DNA of 5,540 bases. Source: Akkermansiaceae bacterium. Its GTDB lineage: Bacteria > Verrucomicrobiota > Verrucomicrobiia > Verrucomicrobiales > Akkermansiaceae. Positions within the stretch are counted from its first letter, which is position 1, and each line of letters opens with the position of its first letter. Under the pieces are notes generated by a model that did no database searches, was not told the DNA's origin, and was given only the letters and a program-made list of their open reading frames with translations. The translations under genes were made by a program, and so were the position numbers. The DNA lies in assembly GCA_028293225.1 (NCBI GenBank), contig JAQGPE010000457.1, positions 1 through 5,540 on the forward strand, written 5' to 3'. Positions 1 through 5,269 of the stretch are shown here, in pieces.

Positions 1-422
1 GGTGGCGGGCGCTGCTGGACGGGGTGACCGCCCAGCCGCGCCTCTGGCTCTGGGCGCTCCGCCACAGCCGGGGCAGCCGCCGCCGCTGGGTGGCGGCCGA
101 GGGCGTGGCCGTGCTCCTGGGCGCGGCTTGGTGTCTCACCTCGTCCGTCGGGATCGCCTACCTGGTGGTGACCGTGGCGGGCAGCTGGATCTACCCCTTC
201 ATGACCAGCTTTGTCCCCCACGACGCCAGCACGGACGACCCGCTCCGCCAGACCCGTCTGTTCCGAGGCAAGGTGGTAGCCCTGCTGAGCTGTGAACACC
301 TCTATCATCTGGAGCATCACCTCTATCCCCAGGTCCCCCATCAGCGCTGGCGTGAACTGGCCCGGCGGCTGGATCCATTCTTCACGGAGCAGGGTCTCCA
401 ACCCATCATTCTCTGGCGATGA
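1..422 (+). CDS. Fatty acid desaturase superfamily membrane enzyme, C-terminal part (5' end outside window)
   Basis: The frame is open from base 3 to a TGA at 420-422, giving the last 139 residues; the N-terminus and first histidine boxes lie before the window. The visible part has two hydrophobic segments (about nt 105-140 and 150-195). A soluble tail then carries the third histidine box HLEHH (codons 306-320) inside the context HLYHLEHHLYPQVPHQRW. In this superfamily (PF00487) such boxes bind a di-iron centre that uses O2 to desaturate or hydroxylate acyl chains or carotenoids at the inner membrane. The wording PHD...LRQTRLFRG before the box resembles the short bacterial group that includes CrtR-like beta-carotene hydroxylases, so lipid and carotenoid substrates are both possible. 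The next gene starts inside this stop codon (ATGA), implying coupled translation. Family assignment is firm; the substrate is not. Confidence 0.85.
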   Translation, partial: WRALLDGVTAQPRLWLWALRHSRGSRRRWVAAEGVAVLLGAAWCLTSSVGIAYLVVTVAGSWIYPFMTSFVPHDASTDDPLRQTRLFRGKVVALLSCEHLYHLEHHLYPQVPHQRWRELARRLDPFFTEQGLQPIILWR

Positions 423-1372
423 ACTCCCCGGATTCCCGCTCGTTTTTCGCGGCCTTGACCGGCGATGGCCGGCCGCTGATTCTTTTCACCGCCCTGGCGC
501 TGGGGCTGTCCGGAGGCGCGGCGATCTTCCTCTCGGTGACCGGGCATTTCCTGCCTCACGACGTCGAATTCCTGGGCATGGAGCCGATCGCCCTGTGCCA
601 CCTGAACCAGTGCCGGATCGTGCATTTCATGATCCACGACCGGATGTCCTTTGGCGGGGTGCTGATGGCCCTGGCGGTGCTCTACGCGTGGCTCGCGCTC
701 TTTCCCCTGCGGGAGGGCAAAAGCTGGGCCTGGTGGACGCTGGTGCTGACCAATGTCGCGGGCTTCGGCAGCTTCCTGGCCTACCTGGGCTACGGCTATC
801 TCGACACCTGGCATGCCTGGGCCACCGCCCTGCTGCTGCCCGTCACCGCCATGGGCCTGTGGCAAACCCGGCGGCTGTGCACGGAGCCTCTGAACTTTTC
901 CCCCGGCTGGCGGCCGGCCTCCTGGCGCTCCGCGCAGGCCTGGGGATGGCTGCTGTGGCTAGGCTGGGCCCTGGGTATGATGGCGGCGGGGACTACGATC
1001 CTCATCGTAGGAATGACCCAGGTGTTCGTGCCAAGCGACCTGGACTTCATCGGCTACACCCGCCCGCAGCTCATCGAAATCAATCCACGGCTGATCCCGC
1101 TGATCGCCCACGACCGGGCGGGCTTCGGCGGCGGCGTTTTCACCACCGGCCTGCTGCTGCTATGCATCATCTGGAAGGCCGGGCCGTCGCGGCATCGCTG
1201 GCAGGCGCTGGTCTGTGCCGGGACCGTGGGCTTCGGCTGCGCGATCGGCGTCCACTACCCCATCGGCTACCTCGACCTGACCCACCTGCTGCCCGCGTGG
1301 GCCGGGGCGGTGGTCTTCCTCCTCGGGGCGGCGCTTTCCTGGCGCGGGTCAAAAGGGGTTACCGCGGCCTGA
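419..1372 (+). CDS. Uncharacterised eight-helix membrane protein built from two repeated four-helix units
   Basis: 317 residues, mostly hydrophobic, with about eight membrane segments (roughly residues 19-40, 78-96, 102-124, 132-148, 174-200, 236-252, 261-281, 289-307). The protein is an internal duplication. Residues 22-142 match 180-303 at an offset of 157-159: FLPHDVEFLG with FVPSDLDFIG, HDRMSFGG (73-80) with HDRAGFGG (231-238), and GYLDTWH (126-132) with GYLDLTH (283-289). Two histidines per half, H73/H231 and H132/H289, occupy matching places, with Asp and Arg beside the first. They could form a metal or cofactor site, but that is inference. The ATG lies in the overlap with the upstream desaturase stop and has no separate ribosome site, so translation is probably coupled. 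Its end overlaps the convergent beta-helix gene by 14 bp. I recall similar uncharacterised bacterial membrane proteins but no assigned function. A role with the desaturase (lipid, carotenoid or electron supply) is suggested only by position. Confidence 0.88.
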   Translation: MNSPDSRSFFAALTGDGRPLILFTALALGLSGGAAIFLSVTGHFLPHDVEFLGMEPIALCHLNQCRIVHFMIHDRMSFGGVLMALAVLYAWLALFPLREGKSWAWWTLVLTNVAGFGSFLAYLGYGYLDTWHAWATALLLPVTAMGLWQTRRLCTEPLNFSPGWRPASWRSAQAWGWLLWLGWALGMMAAGTTILIVGMTQVFVPSDLDFIGYTRPQLIEINPRLIPLIAHDRAGFGGGVFTTGLLLLCIIWKAGPSRHRWQALVCAGTVGFGCAIGVHYPIGYLDLTHLLPAWAGAVVFLLGAALSWRGSKGVTAA

Positions 1373-3332
1373 TCCAGTCCGGCGGGGTTTCCTTCGCGAG
1401 CTTTCGCCAGACCTCATCCTCGCCGTCGACCCCGGCCGCCGTGAGATCGAAAGGCCTGAAGCCGATCTTCGCGGCCACGGAAGGATCCTTGAAATGAAAG
1501 TCGCCGTGAGCGGGGTCCACGAACAGCGGATCCGCCACCAGCGAGTTCACATCTCTCCCGGCTTTCTGCCAGTCGTCGAAGTTCCGGCCATAACTGACGA
1601 TCTCTCCGCCACCGGTGGGCCACAGGATGTTACGATCCACCTCGTAGTTCCCCTTCCCTTGCGAACCGCCGGTCCACAGCGGGCCCTTTTCCCACAGCAC
1701 GATATTGCCGGTGAAATGGAAGGAGACGTGATCCTCCGGGCGGGTGAACTGGAGCTGCTGGTCGCGGGCGAAGGCGAAGATGTTGTTCCGCACGATGTTC
1801 TCCTTCCCGTAGTGCTCGTGATAGCCGCCGGAAGTGGTGCGGTAAACCAGGTTGTCCTCCAGCAGCATGCCGGTGCTGCCTTCATCGTTGTAGAGCCCCC
1901 AGCCGCCGTAGTCGTAGGAAAGGATGTCGTGGATGCGGTTGCCGCGCAGGACGGAGCCCTCCGATGGCCCCAGGGTGTAGATGCCGCCCATGTCGCTGAG
2001 GAGGCCGTTGCCGATGTCATGAATGTGGTTGAATTCGATGCGGTTGCGTTTCGCCTCACTGGCCGCGTAACCCCAGCGCCAGCCCACCGAGACGCCGGTG
2101 TAGGGCATATGGCTGATCTCGTTGTGGACGATCGCGTTGTCGCCGCTGAAGCCGATCAGCACGCCGACCGCACAGGGGAAGACCTTGCCCGCGTCGCGGA
2201 TGATGCAGTTTTCCACCGTGTTGCCGCTGGTCTGCCGGCCCTCCTCCAGCGCGCCGATGCGGACCCCGCCGGCGCCGAGATCGTGCAAGTAGGTCTTTTC
2301 GACCCGGCAGCCGGTGCAGCCGTCGCGAAACCAGATGCCATAGAGGCCGGTGTGGGCGACCTCGCAGTCGATCAGGGATATCGCCTCCGCGTGGTCGGCC
2401 TGGATCACCGCCTCGATGTTGGAAGCAGCCTGGCTCGGGTCATAGCCGCCAGGAGGGCAGGTCCACCCGGCGTGCTGGAAGGACAGGCCGCGGATTTCGA
2501 GGTGGCTGACTTTCGCTCCGGGGTGGCCGTCGATGACCACCAACCGCTCCGCGACCGGCGCGACGACTTCAGTACGGGCAGGATCCTCGCCCGGACGCGG
2601 GATGTAGGTGAGTGTGCCTTCAGGAGAAAGAAACCACTCGCCGGGCTGGTCGAGACCGGCCTCGATATTCTCCAGCACCAGGCCGGTCTTGTCGTCCCAG
2701 GTATTCCACGGAGCCATCCCGCGGCCCTCGGTGACGAAGTCCCTGCCCGCCAGCGCGCCGATGAAACGACGGGTGTTGTCCCACTTGTGATAGGCCAGCA
2801 TCTGGGTGCCGTGCAGCGTGGCGGGGTCGAGGTCCTTCAGCCACTTCAGGGCCTGATCCTCCAGCTCGACCGTCATCCTGGAGCGGCCGTCGGGCAGCTT
2901 CTCCTCCCGCACGTTTCTCATGTGGAAGAAGCCGGCATTCGGTTCGCGGGCGCGGACGGCACGGAGGCCGCCGACCCACAGTTGCTCAAAGGGCGCGCCA
3001 TCGACATGCGCCTCCCAGCGGCCGTCCGGACGGACCTTGAAGCCGGCGATCACCCGTCCACCGGAAAGGACCGGATGCGCGCCGGGAGCGGCGATCAAGC
3101 GCAGTGGCGCCGATTCAGAGCCGGAATCCTCCGGGCCGAAATGCAGCGGGGAATCCAGGCGGTGCGTGCCGGGGCCGAAGACGATCTCGACCGGTTCGCC
3201 CGAATGAACCTTGCGGAGTTCGCGGGCCTTTTCCAGCGCCGCAGCGACATGATCCCCCGCCGTGACCGGGACCTGCTGAACGGCGCAGGCGACGCCGGTG
3301 GCGATGAGGAAAAAGGAAAAGGCGACGCGCAT
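1359..3332 (-). CDS. Secreted right-handed parallel beta-helix protein, GH141-like glycoside hydrolase candidate
   Basis: 657 residues. A hydrophobic signal peptide (about residues 1-17, MRVAFSFFLIATGVACA) implies export. The N-terminal region (about 25-100) has the opening typical of these enzymes: EIVFGPGTHRLDSPLHF, then a beta-rich segment LRLIAAPGAHPVLSGG. A segment at 110-270 (FEQLWVGGLRAVRAREPN) precedes the parallel beta-helix at about 275-570, whose rungs carry N-x-I / I-x-N patterns such as NTVENCIIRD, NRIEFNHIHD and NIVRNNIFA. Conserved-looking polar clusters are SDMGGIYTLG (446-455), YNDEGS (481-486) and YHEHYG (504-509). The C-terminus contains DPLFVDPAHGDFHFKDPS. Layout and motifs resemble GH141 (fucosidase/xylanase members), so polysaccharide cleavage is likely but the substrate is unknown. 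The ATG at 3332 is preceded 22 nt upstream by an in-frame TAG and has no clear Shine-Dalgarno. The SF0329 gene lies 49 bp upstream on the same strand, possibly co-transcribed. Confidence 0.88.
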   Translation of the reverse strand: MRVAFSFFLIATGVACAVQQVPVTAGDHVAAALEKARELRKVHSGEPVEIVFGPGTHRLDSPLHFGPEDSGSESAPLRLIAAPGAHPVLSGGRVIAGFKVRPDGRWEAHVDGAPFEQLWVGGLRAVRAREPNAGFFHMRNVREEKLPDGRSRMTVELEDQALKWLKDLDPATLHGTQMLAYHKWDNTRRFIGALAGRDFVTEGRGMAPWNTWDDKTGLVLENIEAGLDQPGEWFLSPEGTLTYIPRPGEDPARTEVVAPVAERLVVIDGHPGAKVSHLEIRGLSFQHAGWTCPPGGYDPSQAASNIEAVIQADHAEAISLIDCEVAHTGLYGIWFRDGCTGCRVEKTYLHDLGAGGVRIGALEEGRQTSGNTVENCIIRDAGKVFPCAVGVLIGFSGDNAIVHNEISHMPYTGVSVGWRWGYAASEAKRNRIEFNHIHDIGNGLLSDMGGIYTLGPSEGSVLRGNRIHDILSYDYGGWGLYNDEGSTGMLLEDNLVYRTTSGGYHEHYGKENIVRNNIFAFARDQQLQFTRPEDHVSFHFTGNIVLWEKGPLWTGGSQGKGNYEVDRNILWPTGGGEIVSYGRNFDDWQKAGRDVNSLVADPLFVDPAHGDFHFKDPSVAAKIGFRPFDLTAAGVDGEDEVWRKLAKETPPDWIRPR

Positions 3333-3381
3333 AACGAATGAGGAACGGCAACCCTAGTTCGTGCAGGTGCCGGCCTTTCTA

Positions 3382-3828
3382 TCACACAGGAGAGTGGACG
3401 CCCCTCGCGGGAGGCAGGCCTTCTGCGGCGAGGCGCACATCCAGAAGGGTCTTGGCAGGCTCAGCGAACTCGCGCTCCGCCAGCAGCTTCAGGCGCCGCT
3501 TGCCCACCCGGCGGTCAAGCAGGGCCAGGCCGGTGATGATCGGATTCTCCGAAGCCAGCGCATCCTCAATGGACAGGTCCAGGTAGCGGCCGAATGCGGC
3601 GCCGAAGTCCCACTTGGTGAAGTCACCGCCCGGATTATCGGTGGTTCTCGAAACCGTCTCGTGAGCGAAGTAGCAGAATGATGCAATTTCCTCCCCGTCC
3701 AGAGTGATCCAGGTCCTGCCCCGCTCTCCGGTAACATCGCGATAGGCGTTGGCGTGAATCGCCAGCCGCTTCTCCAGCGCCTGGGCCAGCCGCTCGCGGA
3801 AAAGCCGCATCTTCTTCGACCAGATCAC
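3382..3828 (-). CDS. SF0329 family protein (conserved, function unknown)
   Basis: 148 residues, soluble, with no signal peptide or membrane segment. It begins with IWSKKMRLFRERL, matching the WSK-rich start of SF0329-type proteins. It continues with RTWITLDGEEIASFC (38-52), a WDF motif (73-75), YLDLSIEDALASENPII (82-98) and LLDRRVGKRRLKLLA (103-117). The motif run NPII...LDRRVGKRRL is the most recognisable family signature I recall; no biochemical role is established to my knowledge. The start is a GTG at 3828-3826. It was chosen because family members start just before W-S-K and because the frame upstream (open to 3859) offers no better start and codes for unlikely sequence. A GGAAAGG run lies 15 nt upstream, too far for a normal Shine-Dalgarno, but well placed for a tiny ATG frame that ends in the GTG (see separate entry). 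It may be co-transcribed with the beta-helix gene 49 bp downstream. It is divergent from the DoxX-like gene. Confidence 0.85.
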   Translation of the reverse strand: MIWSKKMRLFRERLAQALEKRLAIHANAYRDVTGERGRTWITLDGEEIASFCYFAHETVSRTTDNPGGDFTKWDFGAAFGRYLDLSIEDALASENPIITGLALLDRRVGKRRLKLLAEREFAEPAKTLLDVRLAAEGLPPARGVHSPV

Positions 3829-3850
3829 CGGATCAGCATGGCACCTTTCC
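3825..3850 (-). promoter_or_regulatory. Possible leader minicistron and ribosome site before the SF0329 gene
   Basis: On the - strand a purine-rich GGAAAGG (3850-3844) is followed after 4 nt by ATG CTG ATC CGG TGA (3839-3825). This is a four-codon frame, Met-Leu-Ile-Arg, whose stop overlaps the GTG start of the SF0329 gene as GTGA. A ribosome initiating at the ATG would terminate exactly on the next start, so coupled re-initiation at the weak GTG is possible. The sequence is clear, but the function is inference; such short frames occur by chance. The alternative is that GGAAAGG serves the GTG directly with a long spacer. Confidence 0.2.
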
Positions 3851-3871
3851 GGTCGCGCTCAAGAATCCTGA

Positions 3872-3900
3872 TTGGGACCCGCCTTCTCCGGCGCTAGGGT
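3872..3900 (+). promoter_or_regulatory. Weak sigma70-like promoter candidate for the DoxX-like gene
   Basis: Within the 81-bp gap between the divergent SF0329 and DoxX-like genes, TTGGGA (3872-3877) and TAGGGT (3895-3900) are separated by 17 bp. They match four of six and three of six consensus positions. Transcription would begin only a few bases before the ATG at 3910, giving a leaderless or nearly leaderless message. That fits the lack of a good Shine-Dalgarno there. The -10 element is poor, so this is only a candidate. Confidence 0.18.
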
Positions 3901-3909
3901 GCGCGGGTC

Positions 3910-4302
3910 ATGGCCCCGGAATCCACCCTGAAGCGCATCTCCCGCGTCCTGCTCGCGATCTTCTTCGTGGTCGCTGGCGTGAACCACTTCCTGCGGCCCG
4001 GCCCCTACCTGGCGATGATGCCGCCGTGGCTGCCCTGGCCGGTGGCGATGAACCAGATCTCCGGCGCGGCGGAAATCGCCGGCGGCCTCGGCATCCTGTT
4101 TCCCTGGAAGCGCCGCTGTGCCGCCTGGGGGCTGATCGCCCTGCTGGTCGCCGTTTTTCCCGCGAACCTGCAGGTGGCGCTCCACGGCTGGCCGGGCATG
4201 CACATCCCCGCCTGGATCCTGTGGGCGCGGCTGCCCTTTCAGCCCCTTCTCATTGCCTGGGTCTATCTGACCTGCCTGCGGCGGGACGCGACCCAAGGGT
4301 GA
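3910..4302 (+). CDS. DoxX-like small integral membrane protein
   Basis: 130 residues with four predicted membrane helices (about 10-26, 46-66, 69-91, 105-125). Hallmarks of the DoxX-like group are visible: AGVNHFLRPGPYLAMMPPWLPWP (split here as AGVNHFLRP at 22-30 and YLAMMPPWLPWP at 33-44), SGAAEIAGGLGILFP (51-65) and LLVAVFPANLQVAL (78-91). The helix I-II loop and the Glu in the second helix (E55) are the most conserved-looking features. DoxX-related proteins are inner-membrane proteins linked to quinone/redox or thiol-stress functions in some members, but this subgroup has no settled reaction. The ATG is fixed by an in-frame TAG at 3895-3897, with no codon ATG between. The gene stands alone on the + strand, and its stop lies 3 bp from the stop of the convergent DUF4259 gene, so no intrinsic terminator fits between them. 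Confidence 0.88.
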   Translation: MAPESTLKRISRVLLAIFFVVAGVNHFLRPGPYLAMMPPWLPWPVAMNQISGAAEIAGGLGILFPWKRRCAAWGLIALLVAVFPANLQVALHGWPGMHIPAWILWARLPFQPLLIAWVYLTCLRRDATQG

Positions 4303-4305
4303 ATC

Positions 4306-4722
4306 TCAGTTGCCCGACTTGGCGGTTTCGAGACGCTCGATCAGATTATCGACCGCATTGTACCAGGCATCCGCATCGGCGGACTCGTCCCAGACTTCCT
4401 TCAGCTCGGAGTCTTCGCGGATCAGATTGACCGCCTTCAGCGCCTTCGAGATCAGATTGGTGATTTCGAGATCGGCGTTGGTTTCCACCCAGGCCTTGGC
4501 GTTGTCGGGAAGCTTGGCCGCCGGATTTTCCGAAAGTGCGGCGATGATTTCCGCGGCGGCGATCCCGACACTGCACTCCGGCACCTCCAGATAGTCGTCT
4601 CCCTTGCCCAGGACGTCCTGAAGCGCCGACGAAATCACCGAAGTGTCCGCCGAGTCCTCCAGATCGAAAAGCCAATCCAAAGCGTCGTCATTGTCGAAAG
4701 ATCCTGTTTCCCAAGCACCCAT
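4306..4722 (-). CDS. DUF4259 domain-containing protein (function unknown)
   Basis: 138 residues, soluble and strongly acidic. It opens with MGAWETGSFDNDDALDWLFDLEDS, the DUF4259 signature (MGAW-TG-F-NDDALDW at residues 1-17). It continues with the helical segment CSVGIAAAEIIAALSENP (50-67), then AKAWVETN (75-82) and SELKEVWDES (105-114). The whole length is covered by the single domain, as is usual for this family. No catalytic residues are known to me, and family members are often found as lone small cytosolic proteins. The ATG at 4722 directly begins the conserved motif, so the start is secure, although no Shine-Dalgarno precedes it. Three 60-base rows inside the gene count 55-58% G+C, below the 73% I count in a row of the upstream membrane protein gene. 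The gap upstream (4723-4803) is AT-rich and holds a palindrome. Confidence 0.9.
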   Translation of the reverse strand: MGAWETGSFDNDDALDWLFDLEDSADTSVISSALQDVLGKGDDYLEVPECSVGIAAAEIIAALSENPAAKLPDNAKAWVETNADLEITNLISKALKAVNLIREDSELKEVWDESADADAWYNAVDNLIERLETAKSGN

Positions 4723-4763
4723 TGTTCGTCGGTAGGTTCGTTACCGGGGAAAGGCAGCAAATC

Positions 4764-4785
4764 ATTTCAAAGCATGCAATGAAAT
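4764..4785. repeat. 22-bp imperfect palindrome in the AT-rich gap upstream of the DUF4259 gene
   Basis: Outer arms ATTTCA (4764-4769) and TGAAAT (4780-4785) are exact reverse complements. They flank the self-complementary core GCATGC (4772-4777), with only AA/AA mismatches between, so 18 of 22 positions are symmetric. It lies 18 bp after the stop of the coiled-coil gene and 41 bp before the DUF4259 start. It has no T-run after it on either strand, so it is not a normal intrinsic terminator. A dimeric regulator's operator is one possibility. The row 4741-4800 is 42% G+C, far below its surroundings. Confidence 0.45.
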
Positions 4786-4803
4786 CGTCAGTCGCAATTT
4801 CAT

Positions 4804-5178
4804 TCAGGACTGCGACCTCCTGACTCCCGGCGGCAGGACCGGGGGCGTCAGCACCGGCGGCGCGGGAGGAGTGATCAGCCCATCCACCACTCCGTCAGCG
4901 GCATCCAGGTGCTGGACTCTCGCCGTCAAAGCCTCACGGGAAAGGGTTCCCGACTCTTCCAGAAGCTGGAGCAGCGACTCGATCACCAGCCCGGCCTGCC
5001 CGAGTTCCCGCTCAAGCTCCGTGACCCTTTCGGCCAGATTGCGGGTGGCGGCGAGATCCGCCCGGCGCTGTTTCGCCTGCTGCAGATTCGTGGCCGTCTG
5101 GTATCCGGACAAAAGCGTCTGCTGCTTCTGCAGCAACACCCAGTCCTGATCCATGAAGTCAAAAAAGTTCATCGCCAT
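4804..5178 (-). CDS. Small coiled-coil protein with proline-rich tail (function unknown)
   Basis: 124 residues from the ATG at 5178, beginning MAMNFFDFMDQDW; a second ATG at 5172 is equally usable. The frame remains open upstream to a TTG at 5262, but those 28 codons read as low-complexity non-family sequence, so I exclude them. Residues about 14-80 (QKQQTLLSGYQTATNLQQAK, then RNLAERVTELERELGQ) have heptad-like leucines and charged positions and should form a long coiled coil. Next comes GTLSREALTARVQHLDAADG, a short helical acidic segment of a type I associate with small bacterial proteins but cannot name. The tail is Pro-rich (ITPPAPPVLTPPVLPPG). No signal peptide or membrane helix is evident, so it is probably cytosolic. 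It follows the SprT-like gene by 91 bp on the same strand. I do not recognise the family; a structural or scaffolding role is possible but unsupported. Confidence 0.7.
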   Translation of the reverse strand: MAMNFFDFMDQDWVLLQKQQTLLSGYQTATNLQQAKQRRADLAATRNLAERVTELERELGQAGLVIESLLQLLEESGTLSREALTARVQHLDAADGVVDGLITPPAPPVLTPPVLPPGVRRSQS

Positions 5179-5269
5179 GGTGGGTGGGCTTAGCAGGACG
5201 CCGCTGAGCCGGCCACTACTGGATGACGGAAAGATCCGCAACGCCACGCAGCCAGAGGGCAAACGGTCG

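Noticed and set aside
292..1497. A 401-codon open frame on the + strand overlapping the desaturase and membrane protein genes
   Set aside because: It is out of frame with both recognisable genes. The translation is Arg/Pro/Gly-rich and lacks membrane helices or motifs, as expected of a shadow frame at high GC.
1494..3341. A 615-codon open frame on the + strand opposite the beta-helix gene
   Set aside because: It is the antisense shadow of a high-GC gene. Its protein is low-complexity (rich in Val, Ala, Asp, Arg) with no domain or fold signature, whereas the - strand frame has a signal peptide and clear beta-helix rungs.
3888..3907. Small hairpin GCGC-TAGGGT-GCGC before the DoxX-like start
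   Set aside because: A four-base stem extended only across a G-G mismatch. It is too short to call and it overlaps the weak promoter candidate.
5187..5210. Imperfect inverted repeat GGCTTAGC / GCTGAGCC just upstream of the coiled-coil gene start
   Set aside because: Only 7 of 8 base pairs with an 8-nt loop and no T-run. In GC-rich DNA this is expected by chance, so it is not called a terminator or switch.
5179..5262. N-terminal extension of the coiled-coil protein from a TTG at 5262
   Set aside because: The 28 extra residues (Ser/Pro/Gly-rich) show no signal peptide or domain. They depend on a TTG start, while two ATGs follow right before the structured part.
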